Origin: Alphaproteobacteria bacterium
GTDB taxonomy: Bacteria; Pseudomonadota; Alphaproteobacteria; Geminicoccales; Geminicoccaceae
NCBI GenBank assembly: GCA_026982705.1
Contig: JALSGP010000042.1
Coordinates: 58,693-122,692, forward strand
DNA length: 64,000 bases
Direction: 5' to 3'
The notes beneath the pieces are model-generated. The model ran no database searches. It was given only the letters and a program-made list of their open reading frames with translations, and was not told the origin of the DNA. Positions 41,702 to 50,771 of the stretch are shown here, in pieces (position 1 is the stretch's first letter; each line of letters begins with the position of its first letter). The position numbers and the translations under genes were made by a program.

Positions 41702-42780
41702 TGGCCGCGATCCCGCACTCCGCCGCCCCCTCCGCCACCCCCGACTGGGGAGCGCTGGCCCGCCGCGGCCGTAGGCGGCGGCTGGTCTCCCGCTCGCTGC
41801 TGCTGGCCTTCCTCACCGCCGTCTCGGTGCCCATCCTGCTGCCCTACTTCTGGATGTTCACCATCTCCGTCTCGGCGAAGACCGGCGGCGTCGAGAGCGC
41901 GGTGCTGTGGCGCTCGGTGGCGGTGCTGGTGCCGGCGGTGGTGGTGTGGGGCCTGCTGCGCCTGCTATTGGAAGAGCGGCGCCAGCGGATCCTGCTGGCC
42001 CTCGCGGTGGCGTCGGCCGCGGCGGTGGCGCTGTGGATCGCCATCGGCGACGAGCTGCACACCGCCAACTACCGCTTCCTCTGGAACCCCGATCTGGTGG
42101 AGGAAATCCGGGGCCGCGCCACCGCCCGCGGCCAGTTCCCCTGGGTGTGGGACGCCTTCGCCAATTCGCTGCTGCTGGCGACGGTGCAGACGGTGCTGGT
42201 GCTGACCGTCTCCACCCTCGCCGGCTACTATCTCTCCCGCTTCCGGTTCCCGGGCCGGGCCGGCTTCCTGCAGGGTCTGCTGGTGCTGCACGCCTTCCCG
42301 GCCATGACCCTGGTGATCCCCATCTTCCTGCTCATGTACTGGAGCGGGCTCCTCGACACCCTCACCGGCGTGATCCTGGTCATCGCCACGCTGGAGCTGC
42401 CCTTCTCCATCTTCGTGATGAAGGGCTTCTTCGACGCCGTGCCCTGGGACATCGAGATGAGCGCCATGACCGACGGCGCCACCCGGCGCCAGGCCTTCGT
42501 GCGGGTGGTGCTGCCGCAGGTGAAGGTGGGCATGCTGGCGGTGGGTGTGTTCGCCTTCATCAAGGGCTGGGAGGAATATGTCTTCGTGCGCACGCTGCTG
42601 TTCGAGAAGTCCAACTGGGTGATGAGCCTCTACATCTTCTACGTATCCGAGGATATCATGGGCGTGGACTACGGCATCGTGGCGGCGGTGGCGGTGTTCT
42701 ACATCATTCCCAGCCTGCTGCTGTACCTGTTCTGTCAGAGGTTCCTCGTCCAGATGACGCTGGGCGGCATCAAGGGATGA
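41701..42780 (+). CDS. CUT1-type ABC transporter permease 2 with inserted segment
   Basis: The protein has 359 residues, longer than the usual 270-290 of MalG/UgpE-type permeases. The excess is an insertion after the first membrane helix (about residues 55-130) holding two additional hydrophobic segments (SVAVLVPAVVVWGLLRLLL and ILLALAVASAAAVALWIAIG) and a short periplasmic stretch. The rest is standard, with the EAA loop AMTDGATRRQAFVRVVLPQVKVG. It ends four bases before the ATPase gene. Confidence 0.92.
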   Translation: MAAIPHSAAPSATPDWGALARRGRRRRLVSRSLLLAFLTAVSVPILLPYFWMFTISVSAKTGGVESAVLWRSVAVLVPAVVVWGLLRLLLEERRQRILLALAVASAAAVALWIAIGDELHTANYRFLWNPDLVEEIRGRATARGQFPWVWDAFANSLLLATVQTVLVLTVSTLAGYYLSRFRFPGRAGFLQGLLVLHAFPAMTLVIPIFLLMYWSGLLDTLTGVILVIATLELPFSIFVMKGFFDAVPWDIEMSAMTDGATRRQAFVRVVLPQVKVGMLAVGVFAFIKGWEEYVFVRTLLFEKSNWVMSLYIFYVSEDIMGVDYGIVAAVAVFYIIPSLLLYLFCQRFLVQMTLGGIKG

Positions 42781-42784
42781 GACC

Positions 42785-43867
42785 ATGGCACGCGTGGAGC
42801 TGCGGGGGGTCACCAAGCGCTGGGGCCGGGTGGTGGCCGTCGATCGCATGAACCTGGTGATCGAGGACGGCGAGTTCGTGGCGCTGCTGGGCCCCTCCGG
42901 CTGCGGCAAGAGCACCACCCTGTTCATGCTGGCCGGCATCTATCTTCCCAGCGAGGGCGACATCCTCTTCGACGGTCGCCGGGTCAACGAGGTGGAGGCG
43001 CGCGACCGCAACGTGGGGATCGTCTTCCAGTCCTACGCCCTCTATCCGCACATGACCGTCGAGCGGAACATCATGTTCCCCCTCCGCTTCAAGAGGGTGC
43101 CGCGGGAGGAGGCCCGGCGGCGGGCGCGGGAGGCGGCGCGCATGGTACGGGTGGAGGAGCTGATGGACCGTCTGCCGGCCCAGCTCTCCGGCGGTCAGCA
43201 GCAGCGGGTGGCGCTGGCGCGGGCGCTGGTGAAGGAACCGCAACTGCTGCTGCTGGACGAGCCCCTCTCCAATCTCGACGCCGCCCTCCGCCTCACCATG
43301 CGCAGCGAGATCAAGCGGCTGCAGCGGGAGACGGGGGTCACCACGGTGCTCGTGACCCACGATCAGATCGAGGCCACCACCATGGCCGACCGCATCGTGG
43401 TCATGCGGGCCGGCCGCATCGAGCAGATCGGCACCGCCGAGGACCTCTACCGCCGTCCCGAGAGCCTCTTCGTCGCCGGCTTCATCGGTGCACCGCCCAT
43501 CAACCTGCTCCACGGCCGGGTCGAGGGCGACCGGCTGCGGCTGGGCGAGGGGATGCTGACACTGTCCGGTGCGGCGCGCGGCGCGGTGGTGTTCGGCATC
43601 CGTCCCGAACACCTGAGCATCGCCGACGAGGGCATCCCGGCCGAGGTGGTGGACGTGGAGCCCATGGGTCGCGAGAGCCTGGTGCTGGCCCGCACGCCGC
43701 TGGGGGAGCTGCGGGCGCTGGTGCCGGGCGCGCGGCTCCCCTGGCGGGCCGGCGACCGCCTCCATTTCGCCTTCGATCCCGCCGACGCGCTGCTCTTCGA
43801 CGCGGAAAGCGAACGCCGTCTCACCGAGGTGGCGGTGACCTCGCCGGCGGCGGAGCTCGTACGATAG
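42785..43867 (+). CDS. CUT1-type ABC transporter ATP-binding protein
   Basis: The protein has 360 residues. Walker A is GPSGCGKSTTLF, the signature is LSGGQQQRVALA, Walker B is LLLLDEPLSNLD, and the H-loop is LVTHDQIEATTMADR. The C-terminal TOBE/OB regulatory domain (about 240-355) is of the MalK/UgpC type, with VFGIRPEHLSI. It powers the two permeases upstream. Confidence 0.95.
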   Translation: MARVELRGVTKRWGRVVAVDRMNLVIEDGEFVALLGPSGCGKSTTLFMLAGIYLPSEGDILFDGRRVNEVEARDRNVGIVFQSYALYPHMTVERNIMFPLRFKRVPREEARRRAREAARMVRVEELMDRLPAQLSGGQQQRVALARALVKEPQLLLLDEPLSNLDAALRLTMRSEIKRLQRETGVTTVLVTHDQIEATTMADRIVVMRAGRIEQIGTAEDLYRRPESLFVAGFIGAPPINLLHGRVEGDRLRLGEGMLTLSGAARGAVVFGIRPEHLSIADEGIPAEVVDVEPMGRESLVLARTPLGELRALVPGARLPWRAGDRLHFAFDPADALLFDAESERRLTEVAVTSPAAELVR

Positions 43868-44009
43868 GGCCCGGATCCCCGCCAGATCCTTCCAAATCCG
43901 CGAAAATTGCGCGGGCGTGTCGCCGGGGGGCGCCTTTGCGTCGCTTTTCCACGGCCGTCGCGCGCCTCGCGCGTCAGACTCCCGGGCGAGGCCAGCGCGC
44001 GGCGGACCC

Positions 44010-44867
44010 ATGCGTCTCCTCACCTGGAACGTCCACTACGGCTTCGGGGCCGACGGCCGGTTCGACCTGGACCGCATCGCTCACCGCATCCGTCACCACG
44101 ATCCCGACATCGTCGCCCTGCAGGAGGTGGAGCGCTTCTGGAAGCGCTCCTTCGAGACCGACCAGCCGGCGGAGCTGGCCCGGCGCCTTTCCGACTACTA
44201 CTGGGTCTACGGCCCCAATCTCGACATGCACGCGGGCACCCCCGAGCGGCCCAACCGCCGGCGTCAGTTCGGCAACATGATCCTCTCCCGCTGGCCCATC
44301 CTCTCCAGCCGCAACTTCCCGCTGCCCAAGTTCGGGACCCTCACCCAGCACAGCATCCAGCAGGGAGCCCTGGAGGCGGTGGTGCGCACGCCCTCGGGCC
44401 GGCCGCTCCGGGTCTACAGCACCCATCTCTCCCATCTCTCCGCCCACACCCGCCTCCCCCAGATCGAGGCGCTGCTGGCCATCCACCGTCGCGCCTTCGC
44501 CGAGGGCGGTGCCTGGTGCGGCGGCCATCCCGACCCGCGGGCCGGCTGGACCGAGGGCGAGATGCCGCCCATGCCGCGCGAGGCGGTGATCATGGGCGAT
44601 CTCAACTGCACGCCCGATTCCGAGGAATACGACCGGCTGGTGGGACCCATGGCCGCCCCCTACGGGCGGCTGGTCAACCGCGACGGCTTCGTGGACTGCT
44701 GGGTGGCGGCCGGCCACGACGAGCGCGAGGGTGTGACCTGCGACGGCAAGCGCATCGACTATGTGCTGGTCTCGGCCTGGCTGTTCGACCGGGTGCGGGC
44801 CGCCCGCATCGATTCCGGGACGGACGCCTCCGACCACTGGCCGGTGGTGGTGGACCTGGACTACTGA
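44010..44867 (+). CDS. Endonuclease/exonuclease/phosphatase-family hydrolase
   Basis: The protein has 285 residues with a complete active site. RLLTWNVHYGFG (Asn), DIVALQEVE (Glu), STHLSHLS (His), MGDLNCTPDSEEY (Asp-x-Asn) and DASDHWPVVVDL (Asp-His) are the EEP-superfamily motifs. No signal peptide, so cytoplasmic. EEP members hydrolyse phosphodiesters or phosphates of nucleic acids, lipids or inositol phosphates. It follows the CUT1 transporter by 142 bp and converges on the iol operon, so a substrate related to inositol phosphate is possible but unproven. Confidence 0.88.
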   Translation: MRLLTWNVHYGFGADGRFDLDRIAHRIRHHDPDIVALQEVERFWKRSFETDQPAELARRLSDYYWVYGPNLDMHAGTPERPNRRRQFGNMILSRWPILSSRNFPLPKFGTLTQHSIQQGALEAVVRTPSGRPLRVYSTHLSHLSAHTRLPQIEALLAIHRRAFAEGGAWCGGHPDPRAGWTEGEMPPMPREAVIMGDLNCTPDSEEYDRLVGPMAAPYGRLVNRDGFVDCWVAAGHDEREGVTCDGKRIDYVLVSAWLFDRVRAARIDSGTDASDHWPVVVDLDY

Positions 44868-45061
44868 GGCGGGCGCAGCCGGGCGATCCGGATCAGCACG
44901 AAGGCGAGGATCCCGGCCACCACCATCACCCAGAGGGAACGGGGATCGAGCCACAGCTCCAGCAGCAGCCAGCCGGTGAGGAAGACCAGGAGCCCCCGTC
45001 GCCGGGCCGGCCGCGCCAGCCACTCATCGAGACCCGAGGGTGCGCGCCAGTTCCCCGACAT
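44861..45061 (-). CDS. Small membrane protein of unknown function at the end of the iol operon
   Basis: A 66-residue frame starts at an ATG overlapping the iolG 3' end by 38 bp. It has two hydrophobic segments (GLLVFLTGWLLLELWL and LWVMVVAGILAFVLIRI) separated by a short DPRS turn, flanked by Arg-rich ends, consistent with a small inner-membrane hairpin. It also overlaps the convergent EEP gene by 7 bp. No family is recognised. Coding status is supported by position and hydrophobicity only. Confidence 0.55.
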   Translation of the reverse strand: MSGNWRAPSGLDEWLARPARRRGLLVFLTGWLLLELWLDPRSLWVMVVAGILAFVLIRIARLRPPQ

Positions 45062-46043
45062 CCACCCGCCGCTCCTCCCGCAGCGAGACCACCGCCGCCT
45101 CCGCCAGCAGCTGGGCCCGCACGCCGTCGTCGAAACCCACCTCCATCTCGCGCCCCTCCGTGCAGGCGCGCAGGAAGGCATCCAGCTCGGCCCGATAGCT
45201 TTCGGCATAGCGCTCGAGGAAGGAGGGTGGCAGCGGATCCCGCGCCGCCGTCGCCCGCGCGTGGGCGCGGCGGAGGGTGGTGGGACGGGGATTGCCCGCC
45301 TGCAGCAGCCCCTCCTCGCCCAGCGCCTCCAGCCGCTGGTCGTAGCCGTGGACGGCGCGGCGGCAGTTCTCGACGACCACCGGCAGCCCCTCCGCCGTCT
45401 CCAGCACGACGGTGGCGGTGTCCACGTCGCCCACCGCGGCGATGCTCCCGTCCACCCGGACCGCCGCCCGGGCGGTCACGAAGCGTGGCTCGGCGTCGGC
45501 GAGCAGGAAACGGGCCATGTCGAAGTCGTGGATGGTCATGTCGCGGAAGAGTCCACCCGAACGGCGCAGATAGTCGACCGGCGGCGGCGCCGGATCGAAG
45601 CTGGTGATGCGCAGACGGTAGAGCCGGCCGAGTCCCCGCAGGGCGTCGCGGAAGGCGCGGAAGTGACGGTCGAAGCGCCGGTTGAAACCCATCTGCACCC
45701 GGGCCGTGGCGGCGCCCAGCTCGCGGCGGGCGTCCAGCACCCTCCGGATGTCGAGGTCGATGGGCTTCTCCAGGAACACCCGGCGGCCGGCGGCCAGAGC
45801 CTCGGCCAGCAGCGCGAGGTGGGTGTCCGTGGGTGTGGCGATCACCACCGCGTCCACGGCGGGATCGCGGATGGCCTCGCCGGCATCCGCCGCCGGCCGG
45901 CCACCGTGGCGCTCCGTCACCGCCGTCACCGCCTCCGCCCGCGGATCGAACAGCCGCACCAGCCGCGCGCCGGGATGGGCGGCCAGGTTGGCCGCGTGGA
46001 TGCGGCCGATCCGTCCCAGTCCGAGCACCGCCACACCGATCAC
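45024..46043 (-). CDS. iolG: Inositol 2-dehydrogenase
   Basis: The protein has 339 residues of the Gfo/Idh/MocA family. GVAVLGLGRIGRIHAANLA is the Rossmann motif, FLEKPIDLDI carries the catalytic Lys (about residue 95), and GGLFRDMTIHDFDMARFLL contains the Asp-x-x-x-His pair typical of IolG. It oxidises myo-inositol to scyllo-inosose with NAD. The start lies in an ATGA overlap with the preceding oxidoreductase gene. Confidence 0.93.
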   Translation of the reverse strand: MIGVAVLGLGRIGRIHAANLAAHPGARLVRLFDPRAEAVTAVTERHGGRPAADAGEAIRDPAVDAVVIATPTDTHLALLAEALAAGRRVFLEKPIDLDIRRVLDARRELGAATARVQMGFNRRFDRHFRAFRDALRGLGRLYRLRITSFDPAPPPVDYLRRSGGLFRDMTIHDFDMARFLLADAEPRFVTARAAVRVDGSIAAVGDVDTATVVLETAEGLPVVVENCRRAVHGYDQRLEALGEEGLLQAGNPRPTTLRRAHARATAARDPLPPSFLERYAESYRAELDAFLRACTEGREMEVGFDDGVRAQLLAEAAVVSLREERRVDVGELARTLGSR

Positions 46044-47191
46044 CGCCGCATCTCCTCCGGCCAGTCCACCCAGCCGCCCCGCCGGCTGGCCCGCACGGCG
46101 GTCTCCACGAACACCACCCCCTCGAGGCCGGCGCGGCCGTCGGGGAGATCCGCGCCCACCGTCCCCGTCCCGCCGGCCAGCCGCTCGGCCGCACCCCGGT
46201 AGAGATTGGCGAAGGCGTCGATATAGCCCTCGGGATGGCCCTGCGGTACGCGGGCGAAGGCACGGGCCACGGGGTCGAGATCGGGCCGGCCCGCCTCCAG
46301 CACGCGGGTGGCCTCACCCAACGGCGTCCAGTGGAGGCGGCTCGCGTCCTCCAGCGACCAGCGCAGCGCCCCGCGCTCGCCGAACACCTCGAGGGCGAGC
46401 CCCTGGCTGCGCCCCACCGCCACCTGCGAGAACCAGAAGCGCCCGCGGGCCCCACCCTCGAAGGCCACCCACACGCCGGCATCGTCGTCCAGCACCCGTC
46501 CCTCCACCAGCGGGGCGAGGTCGGCGGCGAGCCGCCGGGGAACGAGGCCCGTGGTGGCACGGACGAGGTGGAAGGCGTGGGTCCCCACATCGGCGATGCA
46601 GCCGCCGGGACCGGCACGGGCGGGATCGGTGCGCCAGACCGCCGCCGGCCGGCCCGTCCGTTCGAGGGGCGCGGCCAGCCACTGGATGGGACAGACGGCG
46701 CGGACCGCGCGGATGCGACCGAGCTCGCCGCGGGCGATGCGGGCCCGCATCTCCTGCACCAGCGAGAAGCCCCAGTAGCAGTAGGCGGTGACCAGCAGGA
46801 GGCCGCGCGCCTCGGCCCGCGCCACCAGCTCCCGCGCTTCCGCCACGGAGACGGCGAGGGGCTTTTCCATCAGCACGGGGAAGCCGGCCTCCAGCAGGCG
46901 GCGGCCGATGGGCGCGTGGGTGTGGTTGGGCGTCACCACCGCCACCAGCTCCGGACGGTCCGGTCGCGCCGCCTCGCCGGCGAGGAAGGCGTCGAGATCC
47001 GGATAGCAGCGCGCCGGATCGAGGCCCAGCATTTCGCGGCCGAAGCGGACCGAGGCCGCGGGATCGGCGTCGAAACAGCCGGCCACCAGCTCGAAGCGGC
47101 CGTCGAGAGCGGCGGCATGGCGATGGATGCGGCCGATCTGGGCCCCCTCCCCGCCGCCGATCATGGCGAGGCGCAGGCGCCGGCGGCTCAC
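46040..47191 (-). CDS. Second Gfo/Idh/MocA-family oxidoreductase in the iol operon
   Basis: The protein has 383 residues. AMIGGGEGAQIGRIH is a Rossmann motif, LMEKPLAVSVAEA carries the Lys, and CIADVGTHAFHLVRA contains the family His. It is more diverged than iolG and has a longer C-terminal domain, resembling the second oxidoreductases often found in inositol clusters that act on other inositol stereoisomers or inosose reduction. Substrate not determined. It is GTGA-coupled to iolE upstream and ATGA-coupled to iolG downstream. Confidence 0.87.
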   Translation of the reverse strand: MSRRRLRLAMIGGGEGAQIGRIHRHAAALDGRFELVAGCFDADPAASVRFGREMLGLDPARCYPDLDAFLAGEAARPDRPELVAVVTPNHTHAPIGRRLLEAGFPVLMEKPLAVSVAEARELVARAEARGLLLVTAYCYWGFSLVQEMRARIARGELGRIRAVRAVCPIQWLAAPLERTGRPAAVWRTDPARAGPGGCIADVGTHAFHLVRATTGLVPRRLAADLAPLVEGRVLDDDAGVWVAFEGGARGRFWFSQVAVGRSQGLALEVFGERGALRWSLEDASRLHWTPLGEATRVLEAGRPDLDPVARAFARVPQGHPEGYIDAFANLYRGAAERLAGGTGTVGADLPDGRAGLEGVVFVETAVRASRRGGWVDWPEEMRR

Positions 47192-48087
47192 GACGGCAGC
47201 TCCGCCGCCCGCCAAGCCGCCTCGCTCGCCACCCGGCCCAGGCGGGCGTACAGGAACGGGTCGGCCCGGGCCGGGTCCTGCTCCGCCTCCACCACCACCC
47301 AGCCACGGTAGTCGAAGGCGACCAGGGTCCGGGCCACGGCGACGAAATCGATGCAGCCGGCGGGATCGCCGGGGACGGTGAAGATGCCGTCCACGACCCA
47401 GTCGAGGAAGCTGCGGTCCTCGCGGCGGGCCCGCTCCAGCACCGCGCGGCGCAGGTTCTTGAAGTGGACGTGGCGGACGCGCGCCCCCCAGCGGCGGGCG
47501 ACGGCGAGGGGATCGGCACCGGCGAGGAGGAGATGGCCGGTGTCCAGCAAGAGCCCCACCGCCTCCGAACAGCCCGCCAGCAGCCGGTCCAGCTCCGCCG
47601 CCGTCTCCACCACGGTGCCCACGTGATGGTGGTAGACCAGCGGCACGCCGGCCCCGGCGCAGAAGCGGGCGATCTCGTCGAGCCCGCGGGCGAGGTCGTC
47701 CAGCTCCGTCCCCTCGAGGCGGGGGCGGGTGGAGAGGGGCCGGTCGCGGCGGGTCTGGACGCTGCCGGTGGTCTCGGCGTAGACCAGCACCGAGGCGCCC
47801 ACCGCCCGGAACAGCTCCAGCACCGGCCGCAGGCGCGCCCGCTCCGCCTCCACCCCGAGCTCCAGCAGCCGGCCGGAGAACCAGCCCCCCACCAGCGCGA
47901 GGCCGTAGCGGTCCAGCAGGGCGGCGAGGGCCTCCGGTCCCTCGGGAAAACGGCCGCCGCGCTCGATGCCGGCATAGCCGGCGAGGGCCGCCTCGGCGAG
48001 ACAGCGCTCCGGCGGGATGTCGCCGCCCAGCTCCGGCAGATCGTCGTTGGTCCAGCCGATGGGTGAGACGGCGAAGCGCACCCGCAT
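47188..48087 (-). CDS. iolE: 2-keto-myo-inositol dehydratase
   Basis: The protein has 299 residues with a xylose-isomerase-like TIM barrel. FAVSPIGWTNDDLPELGG is the IolE N-terminus, LVYHHHVGTVVET and LLLDTGHLLLAG are metal-site segments, and VRHVHFKNLRRAVL carries further ligands. It dehydrates scyllo-inosose to 3D-trihydroxycyclohexanedione, the substrate of IolD. It starts 12 bp after iolD. Confidence 0.95.
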   Translation of the reverse strand: MRVRFAVSPIGWTNDDLPELGGDIPPERCLAEAALAGYAGIERGGRFPEGPEALAALLDRYGLALVGGWFSGRLLELGVEAERARLRPVLELFRAVGASVLVYAETTGSVQTRRDRPLSTRPRLEGTELDDLARGLDEIARFCAGAGVPLVYHHHVGTVVETAAELDRLLAGCSEAVGLLLDTGHLLLAGADPLAVARRWGARVRHVHFKNLRRAVLERARREDRSFLDWVVDGIFTVPGDPAGCIDFVAVARTLVAFDYRGWVVVEAEQDPARADPFLYARLGRVASEAAWRAAELPS

Positions 48088-48099
48088 CGCCCCGCCCCC

Positions 48100-49944
48100 T
48101 CACACGCCGAGGCGCTGGCGGCGCTTGCCGGCGAGATGCTCGGCGAAGGCCCGGCGCACGCTCTCGTGGGCGGAGACCTCCGGCGTGCCCGTCTCCCACC
48201 AGGCCTCGTTGCCCTCGGTCCAGTCGTGGGGCGCGGTCTCCACGTGGATCACCACCGTGCGGTCCGCCGCCAGCGCCCGCCGGAAACAGTCCTCGAATTC
48301 GCCGATGCCGCGGGCGCGCATGCCGATGGCGCCCATGCTCGCGGCGTGGCGGGCGAAGTCCACCCGCACGGGTTCGCGCACCCGCGAGGTCTCGATCCGA
48401 TTGTTGAAGGCGGGGATGCCCTTGGCCAGCTGCAGACGCTCGATGACGGCGAAGCCGCCGTTGTCGCAGACCACGACGATCAGCTTGTGGCCGGTGAGGA
48501 CGGAACTGTAGATGTCGGAGTTCATCATCAGGTAGCTGCCGTCGCCCACCATGGCCACCACCTCGCGCGAGGGGTCGGCCATCTTGGCGCCCCAGGCGCC
48601 GGAGATCTCGTAGCCCATGCAGGAATAGCCGAACTCGCAGTCGAAGGTGCCGGGGGCCCGGGCGCGCCAGTTCATGCACAGCTCGCCGGGCAGGCCGCCG
48701 GCGGCGGTGAGCACCAGCGCCCGCTCGTCCACCAGCCGGTTCACCGCCCCCACCACCTGGGCGTAGGAGGGACGTTCGGCGTTGGTGGGACGGGTGCGCT
48801 CGTCCACGATGCGGTTCCACGCGGCATACTCCCGCCGCGCCCGCTCCATCCACGCCGCCGGCGCCCGCCAGTCGCCGAGCGCCGCATCCAGCTCTCGCAG
48901 CCCCTCGAGGGCGTCGCCCACCACCGGCTGGGCGCGGTGCTTGTGGGCGTCGAAGCGGGCGGCGTTGAGATGGACGAAGCGGGCGTCCCCCGCGAAGAGG
49001 GTCCAGGAGGCGGTGACGAAGTCCTGCAGGCGGGTCCCCACCGCCAGCACCACGTCGGCCTCGCGGGCGAGGCGGTTGGCGCTGCGGGAGCCGAGGATGC
49101 CGAGGGGGCCGACGTTGGCGGGATGGTCGTGGGGCAGGATCGCCCGGCCGGCCACCGTCTCGGCCACGGGGATGCCGCGGCGCAGGGCGAAGTCGGCCAG
49201 CACCGCCTCGGCGTCGGCATAGCGGACGCCGCCGCCGGCCACGATCAGCGGTCGCCGGGCCCCGCGCAGCAGCTCCGCCGCCCGCCGCACCTGGCCGCGG
49301 TCGGGTCGCGGGCGCGGGATCTCGTGGACGGTGGTCTCGAAGAAGCGGGCGGGATAGTCGAAGGCCTCGCCCTGGGCGTCCTGGGCGAGGGCGAGGAGGA
49401 CGGGGCCGCTGGTGGCGGGATCCAGCATGGTGGCCACCGCCTGCGGCAGCGATTCCACGATCTGCTCCGGGCGGGTGATGCGGTCCCACCAGCGGGTCAC
49501 CGCCCGGAAGGCGTCGTTGACGGTGACGGTGGGATCGTGGAAGTGCTCCACCTGCTGGAGGACCGGGTCCGGCGCCCGGCTCGCGAAGGTGTCGCCGGCC
49601 AGCAGCAGCACCGGCAGGCGGTTGGCGTGCCCCACGGCGGCACCGGTGACCATGTTGGTGGCGCCGGGGCCGATGGAGCTGGTGGCGCACATGATCTGGC
49701 GGCGCTTCCTCGCCTTGGTGAAGCCCAGCGCCGCCAGCACCATGCCCTGCTCGTTCTGGCCGCGCCAGGTGGGGAAGACGTCGCGCACGTCCCACAGCGC
49801 CTCGGACAGACAGGTGACGTTGCCGTGGCCGAAGATGGCGAAGATGCCCGGGAACAGGGGCTCCTCGCGCCCGTCGACGCGGATGCGCTGGTGGACGAGG
49901 AAGCGCACCAGCGCCTGGGCCATGGTGAGCCGGACCGTCTCCAT
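48100..49944 (-). CDS. iolD: 3D-(3,5/4)-trihydroxycyclohexane-1,2-dione hydrolase
   Basis: The protein has 614 residues and is thiamine-diphosphate dependent. The N-terminus FLVHQRIRVDGREEPLFPGIFAIFGHGN is family-specific (quoted in part: PLFPGIFAIFGHGN). CATSSIGPGATNMVTGAAVG precedes the central domain, and the ThDP motif is VAMVGDGSYLMMNSDIYSS. It opens the ring to 5-deoxyglucuronate. iolE follows 12 bp downstream; iolB ends 20 bp upstream. Confidence 0.96.
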   Translation of the reverse strand: METVRLTMAQALVRFLVHQRIRVDGREEPLFPGIFAIFGHGNVTCLSEALWDVRDVFPTWRGQNEQGMVLAALGFTKARKRRQIMCATSSIGPGATNMVTGAAVGHANRLPVLLLAGDTFASRAPDPVLQQVEHFHDPTVTVNDAFRAVTRWWDRITRPEQIVESLPQAVATMLDPATSGPVLLALAQDAQGEAFDYPARFFETTVHEIPRPRPDRGQVRRAAELLRGARRPLIVAGGGVRYADAEAVLADFALRRGIPVAETVAGRAILPHDHPANVGPLGILGSRSANRLAREADVVLAVGTRLQDFVTASWTLFAGDARFVHLNAARFDAHKHRAQPVVGDALEGLRELDAALGDWRAPAAWMERARREYAAWNRIVDERTRPTNAERPSYAQVVGAVNRLVDERALVLTAAGGLPGELCMNWRARAPGTFDCEFGYSCMGYEISGAWGAKMADPSREVVAMVGDGSYLMMNSDIYSSVLTGHKLIVVVCDNGGFAVIERLQLAKGIPAFNNRIETSRVREPVRVDFARHAASMGAIGMRARGIGEFEDCFRRALAADRTVVIHVETAPHDWTEGNEAWWETGTPEVSAHESVRRAFAEHLAGKRRQRLGV

Positions 49945-49964
49945 CGCTGCCTCCCTCCCCGGGT

Positions 49965-50771
49965 TCAGCCGAGCAGCCAGGCGTGGGCCGGATCGGTGGT
50001 GAAGCGCCAGATCCGCCGCGGCCCGGCCATCACGTTGAGATAGTAGAGATCGTAGCCGTGGGCGGCGGCCACCGGATGGTAGCCCCGCGGCACCAGCACC
50101 AGATCGCCGTCCTCCACGGTGAGGGTGACGTCGAGATCCCGCGCATCGGTGTAGATGCGCTGGAAGGCGAAGCCCCGCGGCGGATGGATGCGATGATAGT
50201 AGGTCTCCTCCAGCCGCGATTCGGCCGGCGGGGCGTCCCGGTCGTGCTTGTGGGGCGGATAGCTGGACCAGTGGCCGCCGGGGGTGAAGACCTCCACCAC
50301 CAAGAGGGCGTGGGCCGGCGCGGTCTCCGGCAGGATGTCGTGGATGTAGCGGGTGTTGGTGCCCACACCGCGCACCGAGGCCACCACCTCCTCGGGACGG
50401 ATGTGGCGCGGGCGGAAGTCGCCGCCGCCGGGGGCACTCGCCACCGCCAGCTCCACCTCCTCCAGCGCTTCCAGGGCGAAGCCGCAGCCGGCCGGGAGAT
50501 AGACGGCGTGGGGGCGTGGCCGATCGCCGTCGAAGGGAGAGCGGCGGGCGCCGACGGTGCCGAAGTCGGTCCCGTCACCGCGCACGCGGGCGCGGCCGCC
50601 GATCAGGACGAGGCAGCGCTCGCGCCCGTCGCCGGCCACCTCCAGTCCCCGCCCCGGCGCGAGCCGCCACAGTTCGAAGCCCACGTACGACCAGCCCGCC
50701 TCCTCCGGCGTCAGCCGGTGCACCAGCCCGCGATCGTCGGGCCCACGGTTCCTGCGCAGCAGCTCGCTCAC
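49965..50771 (-). CDS. iolB: 5-deoxyglucuronate isomerase
   Basis: The protein has 268 residues with a cupin fold. EVFTPGGHWSSYPPHKHD contains metal-ligand histidines, followed by EETYYHRIHPPRGFAFQRIY and LVPRGYHPVAAAHGYDLYYLN. It converts 5-deoxyglucuronate to 5-dehydro-2-deoxygluconate, the IolC substrate. The GTG start lies in a GTGA overlap with iolC. Confidence 0.95.
   Translation of the reverse strand: MSELLRRNRGPDDRGLVHRLTPEEAGWSYVGFELWRLAPGRGLEVAGDGRERCLVLIGGRARVRGDGTDFGTVGARRSPFDGDRPRPHAVYLPAGCGFALEALEEVELAVASAPGGGDFRPRHIRPEEVVASVRGVGTNTRYIHDILPETAPAHALLVVEVFTPGGHWSSYPPHKHDRDAPPAESRLEETYYHRIHPPRGFAFQRIYTDARDLDVTLTVEDGDLVLVPRGYHPVAAAHGYDLYYLNVMAGPRRIWRFTTDPAHAWLLG

Noticed and set aside
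45024..47191. The two adjacent Gfo/Idh genes as a tandem duplication
   Set aside because: They differ in length (339 versus 383), Rossmann motif and C-terminal domain; they are distant family members, not a recent duplicate.
46040..49795. A 1251-codon minus-strand frame covering the second Gfo/Idh gene, iolE and iolD
   Set aside because: Only the last 383 codons (from GTG 47191) encode a recognisable protein; the rest is out of frame with iolE and iolD, which have full motif sets.
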